Notes: a model not told the origin generated them from the letters alone. A DNA stretch of 12,551 nucleotides from 2-02-FULL-44-35 sp964629505 (GCA_964629505.1 CAZVQR010000019.1:1-12551), one strand, 5' to 3'. Positions 7,039-12,547 are shown, counted from the first letter of the stretch. A program made the numbers and translations.

Positions 7039-7383
7039 ATGAAAAATAAAGGTTTTACGCTTATTGAATTACTCGTAGTTATCGCCATCATCGGTATCTT
7101 GGCGTCAGTCGTGCTTGCCAGTTTGAATACAGCGAGGACGAAGGCGCAGAAAGTCGCCTTTAAGAGCGAAGTCAAAGGTCAATACGCTAATCTTGTTAAT
7201 AATTGTGATTCTGGCACTGTTGCCGCTCCAGCTGACACGACGATTACTGATTGGGGCACTATTACTAGTACTTGTTCTACCGATAATACCAACTTTGCTA
7301 TCGGCGCGACATCACTTAAAATTACTGGTTGCACAGCCACGCTAAACCAAAGTGGAGCAACCTTCGTTGCCGCTTGCGACTAG
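7039..7383 (+). CDS. Type IV prepilin (likely a main pilus subunit)
   Basis: A 114-residue prepilin. The class III signal MKNKG is cleaved after G5 by prepilin peptidase, leaving F1 for N-methylation and E5 (FTLIE) for subunit docking. The hydrophobic helix FTLIELLVVIAIIGILASVVLAS continues into an amphipathic helix (NTARTKAQKVAFKSEVKGQY). The small C-terminal head has four cysteines (NNCDSG, STCSTD, ITGCTA, AACD) that could form two disulfides. Mature length is about 109 residues, short for a pilin. Its strong promoter, leader and strong terminator make it a separate and probably highly expressed transcript, hence my guess that it is the major subunit. No prepilin peptidase gene lies in the window. 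Confidence 0.9.
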   Translation: MKNKGFTLIELLVVIAIIGILASVVLASLNTARTKAQKVAFKSEVKGQYANLVNNCDSGTVAAPADTTITDWGTITSTCSTDNTNFAIGATSLKITGCTATLNQSGATFVAACD

Positions 7384-7399
7384 TGTTTCGTGTTTCGTG
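7383..7399 (+). repeat. Short tandem repeat GTGTTTC x2 plus GTG
   Basis: Directly at the prepilin stop codon, GTGTTTC occurs twice head-to-tail (7383-7389 and 7390-7396), followed by a third partial GTG. It lies just upstream of the terminator hairpin. It is short and may be chance, but it flanks a palindrome. Confidence 0.4.
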
Positions 7400-7405
7400 A
7401 TAAGT

Positions 7406-7448
7406 AAAACAAAACCCCTCCCCAAGCGTGGGGAGGGGTTTTGTTTTT
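7406..7448 (+). terminator. Strong intrinsic terminator after the first prepilin
   Basis: A perfect 18-bp inverted repeat (7406-7423 with 7430-7447) around the 6-nt loop AAGCGT. The core is CCCCTCCCC/GGGGAGGGG, and the outer part is A-rich on the left and T-rich on the right, so the 3' arm supplies the U tract (TTTTGTTTTT). This is the strongest hairpin in the window. By symmetry it could terminate transcripts from either side. Its right arm overlaps the -35 region expected for the next prepilin promoter. Confidence 0.92.
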
Positions 7449-7466
7449 GCTGAAAGATAGTATAAT
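7439..7466 (+). promoter_or_regulatory. Promoter of the second prepilin gene
   Basis: A perfect TATAAT at 7461-7466 lies 6 nt before the ATG at 7473. A poor -35 (TTTTGT 7439-7444, 16-nt spacer) falls in the right arm of the preceding terminator. Because the terminator isolates this gene from upstream transcription, a promoter must exist in this roughly 25-nt gap; the TATAAT is the only candidate. The mRNA would start at or within a nucleotide or two of the ATG (leaderless). Confidence 0.55.
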
Positions 7467-7472
7467 ACTGAT

Positions 7473-7916
7473 ATGAAAAAAGGTTTTACTTTAATTGAGC
7501 TTCTGGTGGTGATTGCGATTATCGCGATTTTGACATCTATTGTCACGGCTAATTTGGGTTCGGCGAGGCAAAAAGCGCGCGATATCAAACGGGTGTCGGA
7601 TGTCAAACAACTCCAACTGGCTCTGGCGTTTTACGCTGACGCCAATAGCAATCGTTATCCGACAACCCTTGCCCCGCTGGCTTCAATTTACATCCAAGCC
7701 ATTCCCGTGCCGCCTGGCGGTACAAGCCAAACCGCTTATTCCTACGCGGCGCTGGGTTCCGGCGCTTCTTGCACCAGCTACCACCTCGGTGCTTTGCTGG
7801 AAGTGACGGGTAGTGCTGTTTTGTTAGATGACAGCGACGCGTCGGCCGGAACGATTTGCACCAACAGCGCCGCCGACTTTTCCGGCACCGACCCTGTTTT
7901 TGATGTGAAGCCGTAA
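7473..7916 (+). CDS. Type IV prepilin / pseudopilin (second)
   Basis: A 147-residue prepilin with signal MKKG cleaved after G4, then FTLIELLVVIAIIAILTSIVTANLGSARQKARD and the amphipathic helix IKRVSDVKQLQLALAFYADANSNRYP, a pattern shared with many GspG-like pilins. The head includes a YHLGALLEV segment and two cysteines (GASC, TIC) that can pair, enclosing a D-rich loop (LLDDSDAS). The C-terminus is TDPVFDVKP. It is longer than its neighbour and diverges outside the N-terminal helix, so the two are not a recent duplication. It could be a minor pilin or an alternative major pilin. No clear hairpin terminator follows; only a T-run at 7931-7939. Confidence 0.9.
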   Translation: MKKGFTLIELLVVIAIIAILTSIVTANLGSARQKARDIKRVSDVKQLQLALAFYADANSNRYPTTLAPLASIYIQAIPVPPGGTSQTAYSYAALGSGASCTSYHLGALLEVTGSAVLLDDSDASAGTICTNSAADFSGTDPVFDVKP

Positions 7917-7974
7917 AAGTTTCTGTTCCTTATTTTTTTCGCTTTCCACGCTGGAATTATAACACTTTTAGCGC

Positions 7975-7980
7975 TATACT
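7975..7980 (+). promoter_or_regulatory. -10 element (TATACT) directly before folD
   Basis: TATACT lies 6 nt before the folD ATG, the same geometry as at the second prepilin. A -35 is poor (TGGAAT at 7952-7957, 17-nt spacer). Predicted transcription starts at the ATG. The interval 7917-7974 otherwise shows no gene or strong hairpin. Confidence 0.45.
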
Positions 7981-7986
7981 GCGGGG

Positions 7987-8796
7987 ATGAAAATTTTGGA
8001 TGGGAAAATTATTGGGGATGAAATTTTGGTGCAATTGAAAGGGGAATTTGCCAAGCTAACCGGTATTACCAAGTTGGCGATTATTCAAGTGGGCGCTCGG
8101 GCTGATTCCACCGCTTACATTCGCCAAAAGAAAATTTTTGCCGAAAAAGTTGGGGTAACGGCTGAACTTTTTAAATTTCCAGAAAATTGTTTCTCGAAGG
8201 AAATTATTGAAAAAATTCGCGTTTTGAATGAAGTTCAAGAAGTTCACGGTATCATTGTTCAATTGCCTTTGTCGGCTAATTTTAACACTGATGAAATTAT
8301 TGAATCAATCAATCCGAGCAAAGATGTGGACGGTTTAACGGCGAAAAATTTGCGCCAATTGATGACGGGGGATTTGGAGGGCTTAATGCCGGCGACTGCC
8401 AAAGGTGTTTTGAAAATTCTGGATTATTATAAAATTCCCATTGTCGGCCAGCGAGCGACGATAATCGGTCGTTCGCGGTTAGTCGGCAAACCGGTGGCGT
8501 TGGCTTTGCTCGCTCGCGGCGCGACGGTAACAATTTGCCATAAGGAAACTAAAAATATTGCCACCATCAGCAAAGAAGCTGATATTTTAGTTACCGCCGT
8601 TGGTCAAAGAAATCTGATTGACAAAGATTTTGTCGCGCCCAATCAGACGGTAATTGATATTGGTAACGATGTTAACTTTTTGGAGGTTAAAGATATTGTT
8701 GGAGCGATTACGCCGACGCCCGGCGGTGTTGGGCCTCTGACCGTCGCCTGCCTGTTTGAAAATTTGCTAAAAGCCCGTATAATGTCTGGACAATGA
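7987..8796 (+). CDS. folD: FolD, methylenetetrahydrofolate dehydrogenase / cyclohydrolase
   Basis: A 269-residue bifunctional enzyme that oxidises 5,10-methylene-THF with NADP+ and hydrolyses the product to 10-formyl-THF, feeding purine synthesis and initiator Met-tRNA formylation. Visible motifs are STAYIRQKK (Y44, catalytic K48), VQLPL (92-96, substrate Gln), PSKDVDG (D115), the nucleotide-binding GRSRLVGKP (161-169), and TPGGVGPLT (244-252). It is somewhat shorter than the usual 280-300 residues. The loss falls after VIDIGN, where the INR...DG..VGDV loop is contracted so that VIDIGN runs almost directly into DVNF. The active-site residues are intact, so it should work. The stop TGA overlaps a tiny downstream ATG (ATGA at 8793-8796). 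Confidence 0.96.
   Translation: MKILDGKIIGDEILVQLKGEFAKLTGITKLAIIQVGARADSTAYIRQKKIFAEKVGVTAELFKFPENCFSKEIIEKIRVLNEVQEVHGIIVQLPLSANFNTDEIIESINPSKDVDGLTAKNLRQLMTGDLEGLMPATAKGVLKILDYYKIPIVGQRATIIGRSRLVGKPVALALLARGATVTICHKETKNIATISKEADILVTAVGQRNLIDKDFVAPNQTVIDIGNDVNFLEVKDIVGAITPTPGGVGPLTVACLFENLLKARIMSGQ
8756..8783 (+). promoter_or_regulatory. Promoter for the SIMPL-domain gene, inside the 3' end of folD
   Basis: TTGAAA at 8756-8761 and a perfect TATAAT at 8778-8783 are separated by 16 nt, the best-balanced -35/-10 pair in the window. It lies within the last codons of folD. Predicted start is near 8790, giving a leader of about 34 nt to the ATG at 8824. That leader contains a six-codon reading frame (ATG 8793, TAA 8811-8813). 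Confidence 0.5.
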
Positions 8797-8823
8797 ATTT
8801 TATTATCAGTTAAGTAAAATTTT

Positions 8824-9621
8824 ATGGATGACAAAAATTGCTGCGACGGGAAAATGAGAACTTGGCTTTTGGTTTTGATTGTTGTTGTTTCAGTGTTTTT
8901 TGCCGCCAAGTCGGTCAGAGAATTAAAAGCGCTCGGTTTTGTCGGCAAAGAACTCTCGCCACCGGCAACCATTATGGTTTCAGGCGAAGGCGAAGTGTTT
9001 ACCAAACCGGACATCGCCTCTTTTTCTTTCACCGTGGAAAAAGAATCGCTGAATGTCGCCGAGGCCCAATCCGAGGCGGCGAAAATTGTTAATGAAATTT
9101 TGGCGGAGTTGAAAAAATTAGGCGTGGCGGAAAAAGATGTTAAAACGCTCGGTTACAATATTTACCCGCGCTATGAATATTTCGCTGGTGGTGTGAGTTA
9201 CGAATATTATCCGCCGAACGGCGGCAAGCGGGGGCTGGCTGGTTATGTCGTGAGCCAAACAATTGAAGTTAAGGCGCGCAAAATCGCTGACGCCGGCAAA
9301 ATAATTTCCAGTATTGGTGAACTAGGTGCCACTAATTTAAGCGGTTTATTTTTCTCAATTGACAAAGAAGAAGAATTCAAAGCCGAAGCGCGCCAGGAGG
9401 CGATTGCCGATGCTCAAAGTAAAGCCAAAACCTTGGCGAAAGATTTAGGCGTAACCTTAGTGCGAATTACCGGTTTTTCCGAATCGGGTATCCGTGGCCC
9501 AATTTATTACGCCAAATCAATGGAAATGTCCGGACTCGGCGGTAGCGATGTGGCGCCGGAAGTGCCGTCGGGTGAAAATCGGATTGTATCCAATGTCACG
9601 CTTACTTACGAAATCAAGTAA
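8824..9621 (+). CDS. Membrane-anchored SIMPL (DUF541) domain protein
   Basis: A 265-residue protein with one N-terminal membrane helix (about 12-28) followed by an extracytoplasmic SIMPL/DUF541 domain. Typical family segments are PPATIMVSGEGEVFTKPDIASFSFTVEKE, VKTLGYNIYPRYEY, YVVSQTIEVKARKIADAGKIISSIGELGATNLSGLFFSID, and EARQEAIADAQSKAKTLAKDLGV, closing with VTLTYEIK. SIMPL proteins in other bacteria (for example BP26/YggE) assemble into channel-like rings; the biochemical role is unsettled. An in-frame TAA at 8815-8817 excludes an earlier start. ATG 8854 (MRTWLLVL) is an alternative that would leave a shorter basic N-terminus, as in a typical signal anchor. It is not obviously connected to folD or secE. 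Confidence 0.88.
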   Translation: MDDKNCCDGKMRTWLLVLIVVVSVFFAAKSVRELKALGFVGKELSPPATIMVSGEGEVFTKPDIASFSFTVEKESLNVAEAQSEAAKIVNEILAELKKLGVAEKDVKTLGYNIYPRYEYFAGGVSYEYYPPNGGKRGLAGYVVSQTIEVKARKIADAGKIISSIGELGATNLSGLFFSIDKEEEFKAEARQEAIADAQSKAKTLAKDLGVTLVRITGFSESGIRGPIYYAKSMEMSGLGGSDVAPEVPSGENRIVSNVTLTYEIK

Positions 9622-9630
9622 TATTTTGGC

Positions 9631-9659
9631 TTGACAAAAAGGACATAATTAGTAAGAAT
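9631..9659 (+). promoter_or_regulatory. Promoter of the secE-nusG-rplK cluster
   Basis: A perfect -35 TTGACA is at 9631-9636. The best -10 at 17 nt is AAGAAT (9654-9659), a 4 of 6 match. It lies between the SIMPL stop and secE, where a new transcription unit is expected. Predicted start is near 9666, only about 8 nt before the secE ATG at 9674. Confidence 0.5.
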
Positions 9660-9673
9660 TACAGCCCCATTAA

Positions 9674-9853
9674 ATGAAATTAGTTGAATATCTTAAAGAA
9701 ACCAGAAGCGAACTGAAGCATGTCAGCTGGCCGACGCGTCGGCAGGCCATCGCTTTTACCGCCATTGTTATCGCCATTTCGGTTTTTGTGGCGATTTTTC
9801 TCGGTTTGTTTGATTACCTTTTTACTTTTGCCATAGAGAAGTTTATTTTGTAA
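9674..9853 (+). CDS. secE: SecE, preprotein translocase subunit
   Basis: A 59-residue protein read directly from the sequence. It begins MKLVEYLKETRSELKHVSWP, continues with TRRQA, then one membrane helix (about residues 26-50, AIAFTAIVIAISVFVAIFLG) and a short tail ending EKFIL. The amphipathic helix with ELKxVxWPTRxQ is the diagnostic SecE motif that clamps SecY. It is the minimal single-helix type found in Gram-positives and small genomes. It lies directly upstream of nusG (4 nt gap), which is the near-universal bacterial arrangement. There is no ribosome binding site before the ATG. It is easy to miss in automated calls because of its length. Confidence 0.96.
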   Translation: MKLVEYLKETRSELKHVSWPTRRQAIAFTAIVIAISVFVAIFLGLFDYLFTFAIEKFIL

Positions 9854-9857
9854 TAAT

Positions 9858-10403
9858 ATGTCCAAGCAAAATATTACGGGCGAACGGCATTGGTATGTTA
9901 TTCATACCTACGCCGGTTATGAAAACGCGGTGGCACGCAATTTGAAACAGCGCATTGAATCGTTGGGCATGGCGGATAAGATTTTCAGTGTGGTGGTGCC
10001 AACCGAGAAGAAAATAAAAATTAAAGCCGGCAAGCGAGCCGAAGAAGAGGAAAAAATTTATCCCGGCTATGTTTTGGTGGAAATGGTTGTTACCGATGAT
10101 TCTTGGTATGTCGTCAGAAACACGCCGCGGGTGACGGGTTTCGTGGGTAGCGGTGTTTATCCGGTGCCGTTGGAGAAAAAAGAAATTGACGAATTATTCA
10201 GACGAATGAATGCCGCTACGCCCAAACACAACATTGATTTGGAATTAGAAGACGCGGTGACGATTGTTGACGGGCCGTTCAAGGAATTAGACGGTAAGGT
10301 GGCGGAAGTGGACAATGAACGCGGTAAAGTTAAAGTGTTAGTGTCTATGTTCGGCCGCGAAACGCCGGTGGAACTGGATTTTTTACAAGTTAAAAAAATA
10401 TGA
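9858..10403 (+). CDS. nusG: NusG, transcription elongation / termination factor
   Basis: A 181-residue NusG. The N-terminal NGN domain begins HWYVIHTYAGYENAVARNLKQRIESLGM and contains the VPTEKKIKIKAGKR and YPGYVLVEM segments that contact the RNA polymerase clamp helices, with NTPRVTGFVG after it. The C-terminal KOW domain (about 130-165, DAVTIVDGPFKELDGKVAEVDNERGKVKVLV) binds Rho or ribosomal protein S10 in known systems. Spacing is tight: 4 nt after secE and a 4-base ATGA overlap with rplK. There is no Shine-Dalgarno sequence, so expression probably relies on coupling or A/U-rich initiation. Length and motifs are canonical. Confidence 0.97.
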   Translation: MSKQNITGERHWYVIHTYAGYENAVARNLKQRIESLGMADKIFSVVVPTEKKIKIKAGKRAEEEEKIYPGYVLVEMVVTDDSWYVVRNTPRVTGFVGSGVYPVPLEKKEIDELFRRMNAATPKHNIDLELEDAVTIVDGPFKELDGKVAEVDNERGKVKVLVSMFGRETPVELDFLQVKKI

Positions 10404-10819
10404 AAAAGATTGCTAGACAACTTAAGATGACCATTACTGGCGGCAAAGCGACACCGGCGCCGCCGATTGGCCCAGCTTTGGGCCAAGCGAAAGTTAATAT
10501 TGGCGAGTTTATTACCCGCTTCAACGAAGGCACAAAAAAAATGGTCGGCGAGTTGGTGCCGGTCGTGGTTACCGTTTATGAAGATAAAACTTTTAGCTTG
10601 TCGTTCAAAACTCCGCCGGCTAGCGCCTTGATTTTGAAAGCGGCAGGCAAAGAAAAGGGTTCGGGTAAAAGCGCGGTCAGCAAAGCTGGTTCCATTACCA
10701 AAGCTCAAGCTCGCGCCATTGCCGAAAAAAAGTTGCCCGACCTGAACGCTAATGACTTGGATGCGGCGACGAAAATTATTGAGGGTTCGGCGCGTTCTAT
10801 GGGAGTGGAAGTAAAGTAG
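10400..10819 (+). CDS. rplK: Ribosomal protein uL11
   Basis: A 139-residue uL11, which forms the GTPase-associated stalk base with 23S rRNA. The N-terminal domain shows GGKATPAPPIGPALGQAKVNIGEF (proline-rich hinge and thiostrepton-site region) and VPVVVTVYEDKTFSLSFKTPPAS. The rRNA-binding C-terminal domain shows GSITKAQARAIAEKKLPDLNANDLDAATKIIEGSARSMGVEV. It overlaps nusG by 4 bases (ATGA). The gene normally next to it, rplA (uL1), is not here: the following gene is efp on the opposite strand. Some candidate-phylum lineages are reported to lack uL1, so this may be a real loss or only a rearrangement. Confidence 0.97.
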   Translation: MKKIARQLKMTITGGKATPAPPIGPALGQAKVNIGEFITRFNEGTKKMVGELVPVVVTVYEDKTFSLSFKTPPASALILKAAGKEKGSGKSAVSKAGSITKAQARAIAEKKLPDLNANDLDAATKIIEGSARSMGVEVK

Positions 10820-10855
10820 CACGGGGGTGGGCTCCGACGCGTGTAAAAATTTTTG
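10820..10855 (+). terminator. Weak possible terminator after rplK
   Basis: The 50-nt gap between the convergent rplK and efp holds an imperfect stem: CACG 10820-10823 and GGGG 10824-10827 pair with CTCC 10832-10835 and CGTG 10840-10843, with a 4-nt bulge. TAAAAATTTTTG follows, and the AAAAATTTTT palindrome offers a T-run in both directions. Pairing includes a G-T pair and the bulge, so stability is doubtful. A terminator is expected here on layout grounds. Confidence 0.35.
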
Positions 10856-10869
10856 TATTCCTTCGCGCT

Positions 10870-11469
10870 TTAGACTCTTTCTACATACTCGCCGGTTTCG
10901 GTGTTGACGCGGATGGTGTCGCCTTCGTTGATGAATAAAGGCGTGCTGATTTCGGCGCCGGTTTCCAGTTTGACGATTTTGGACGCGCCTTTGGAAGTGT
11001 CGCCTTTGACGGCCGGCGGCGCTTCCACCACTTTTAATTCCACTTTTATCGGTAATCGAACGCCGATAATTTTCGCTTGTGCCCCAGCGTTCGCCGCAGG
11101 CGAATCGCTACCGGGGCCAAAAGTCAAAAGTTCAACGACAGCGTCGGTTTTCAAAAATCTGCCACCCTCGCCGATTTGAGCGATTTCCAGTTTGAATCTG
11201 TTGGCTGGCTTGTTCGGTTCGCAGAACCACCATTCCCCCTTGTTGTTATAAAGATATTTCGCTTCTTTCTTTTGTAAATCCGCTTCAGCCATTTTATCTT
11301 GCTGGTGGAAAGTGTAATCAGTAACTTTACCGGTGATAAGATTTTTGAGTTTCGTTTGGTTGACCGGCTTGCGCTGTTGCATGCGAAAAATATGGGCGTC
11401 CAACACTTCATACGGCTGACCGTCCAAGACGATGAATTTTTTCGGCAAAATTTCGTTGTAACTAAGCAT
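10870..11469 (-). CDS. efp: Elongation factor P, divergent tip loop
   Basis: A 199-residue EF-P, the tRNA-shaped factor that relieves ribosome stalling at polyproline. Domain order is KOW-like I (about 1-64), OB II (65-142) and OB III (143-199). Recognisable segments are MLSYNEILPKKFIVLDGQPYEVLDA, TKLKNLITGKVTDYTF, KYLYNNKGEWWF, LPIKVELKVVEAPPAVKGDT and the closing GDTIRVNTETGEYVERV. Two departures stand out. First, the loop that is PGKG in E. coli, with modified K34, is MQQR (30-33), placing Gln where the modified lysine should be. Second, about 13-15 extra residues (near 118-131) are encoded by an imperfect palindrome. It is probably transcribed from its own promoter at 11478-11506 and lies 42 nt after recA on the same strand. 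Confidence 0.93.
   Translation of the reverse strand: MLSYNEILPKKFIVLDGQPYEVLDAHIFRMQQRKPVNQTKLKNLITGKVTDYTFHQQDKMAEADLQKKEAKYLYNNKGEWWFCEPNKPANRFKLEIAQIGEGGRFLKTDAVVELLTFGPGSDSPAANAGAQAKIIGVRLPIKVELKVVEAPPAVKGDTSKGASKIVKLETGAEISTPLFINEGDTIRVNTETGEYVERV
11081..11117. repeat. Imperfect palindrome inserted in frame in efp
   Basis: The paired arms are GCCCC 11081-11085 with GGGGC 11113-11117, AGCG 11086-11089 with CGCT 11106-11109, and TTCGCC 11090-11095 with GGCGAA 11099-11104. They enclose the loop GCA, with a bulged T at 11105 and an unpaired ACC at 11110-11112. That makes 15 base pairs. The stretch encodes the residues GPGSDSPAANAGA, which have no counterpart in E. coli EF-P, so it resembles a small palindromic repetitive element captured in frame. 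Confidence 0.6.
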
Positions 11470-11477
11470 AGTCCGAC

Positions 11478-11506
11478 ATTCTATCAGAGCGCCGCCCTTC
11501 GGGCAA
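11478..11506 (-). promoter_or_regulatory. Promoter of efp
   Basis: Read on the minus strand: TTGCCC (11501-11506) as -35, a 17-nt spacer, then TAGAAT (11478-11483) as -10, 8 nt before the efp ATG. The spacer overlaps a GCCC-TTC-GGGC hairpin (11494-11504), which could also act as a weak recA terminator or attenuate initiation. The mRNA would be nearly leaderless. Confidence 0.5.
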
Positions 11507-11511
11507 ATTTT

Positions 11512-12531
11512 TTATTCTTTCAATTTAATTTTAATCTGTTTTAAGAGCTCCTCGGCGACTTTTTTGTTTTCCTTGAGGAATTGGCGGGCGGCGTCGTAAC
11601 CGCGGCCGAGTTTGATTTCACCGGCTTCATAAGAACCCCCCGACGATTTTTTAATCAGACCGAATTTTTCGCCTAACGCCAAAATTTCGCCTTCGCGGGA
11701 AATGCCCTCGTTATACATCAAATCAAATTCCGTTTGCCGAAAGGGCGCGGCGACTTTATTTTTCACTACTTTCACTCTAACTCGACCACCCATCACTTCC
11801 TCGCCTTTTTTAATTTGGGCGATGCGGCGAATGTCCAAACGAACACTGGTATAAAATTTTAGCGCTTTGCCACCAGGTGTTGTTTCTGGATTGCCGAACA
11901 TTACACCGATTTGCATCCGGATTTGATTGATAAAAATGACAATCGTTTTTGAACGAGCGACAATGGCGGTAAGTTTGCGCAAAGCCTGCGACATCAACCG
12001 GGCTTGCTTGCCGACATGTTGCGCCCCCATATCGCCTTCAATTTCGTCTTTGGGTGTTAGCGCCGCCACAGAATCTATCACTACCACATCAATTTTTCCC
12101 GAACGCACTAAACTTTCAACAATTTCAAGCGCTTGCTCGCCGGTGTCCGGTTGGGAAATTAACAACTCGTCAATTTTCACCCCGAGTTTTTTTGAATACT
12201 CCGGGTCCATGGCGTGCTCGGCGTCAATGAAGGCGCAAATGCCGCCTTTTTTTTGGGCTTCGGCTACCACATGCAAAGCCAAGGTTGTTTTTCCGGAACT
12301 TTCCGGACCAAAGATTTCAATAATCCGGCCGCGGGGCAGGCCGCCGACGCCAAGCGCCGAATCAAGACCGATTGAACCGGTTGAAATAGCATTGACATCA
12401 ACGCGCGGTTTGTCACCGAGCTTCATAATGGAGTCATCGCCAAACTTGGTTTTGATAGCGTTTAAAGTATCTTCAATGTTCGCGCCGATTACTTTGTCCA
12501 CTTTTTCTTTTTTTGGTTTTCCAAAAGCCAT
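11512..12531 (-). CDS. recA: RecA recombinase
   Basis: A 339-residue RecA, the ATP-dependent strand-exchange protein for homologous recombination and DNA repair. Walker A is GPESSGKT (75-82) and Walker B is VVVIDSVAAL (149-158). The MAW-type stretch is FIDAEHAMDPEYSKKLGV. DNA-binding loop L1 lies in EIEGDMGAQHVGKQARLMSQALRKL, and loop L2 in GVMFGNPETTPGGKALKFY, with NQIR before it. All core residues are present. The C-terminus ends in basic lysine-rich KQIKIKLKE and lacks the acidic tail that restrains E. coli RecA. It is complete in the window, with 20 nt upstream; a TATAAA (12542-12547, minus strand) lies 10 nt before the ATG. Too little upstream sequence is present to look for a LexA box. 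Confidence 0.98.
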   Translation of the reverse strand: MAFGKPKKEKVDKVIGANIEDTLNAIKTKFGDDSIMKLGDKPRVDVNAISTGSIGLDSALGVGGLPRGRIIEIFGPESSGKTTLALHVVAEAQKKGGICAFIDAEHAMDPEYSKKLGVKIDELLISQPDTGEQALEIVESLVRSGKIDVVVIDSVAALTPKDEIEGDMGAQHVGKQARLMSQALRKLTAIVARSKTIVIFINQIRMQIGVMFGNPETTPGGKALKFYTSVRLDIRRIAQIKKGEEVMGGRVRVKVVKNKVAAPFRQTEFDLMYNEGISREGEILALGEKFGLIKKSSGGSYEAGEIKLGRGYDAARQFLKENKKVAEELLKQIKIKLKE

Positions 12532-12541
12532 ATTTTTATTT

Positions 12542-12547
12542 TTTATA
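12542..12547 (-). promoter_or_regulatory. Possible -10 element of recA
   Basis: On the minus strand TATAAA lies 10 nt before the recA ATG in an A/T-rich stretch; any -35 would fall outside the window. The position agrees with the close -10/start spacing seen at other genes here, but the A/T richness makes chance likely. Confidence 0.25.

Noticed and set aside
7931..7939. T-run after the second prepilin as a terminator
   Set aside because: No stable hairpin precedes it.
10157..10822. Long open frame (221 codons) on the minus strand opposite nusG and rplK
   Set aside because: It lies entirely across two unmistakable genes and is rich in Arg, Ser and Phe, the usual shadow of sense codon use.
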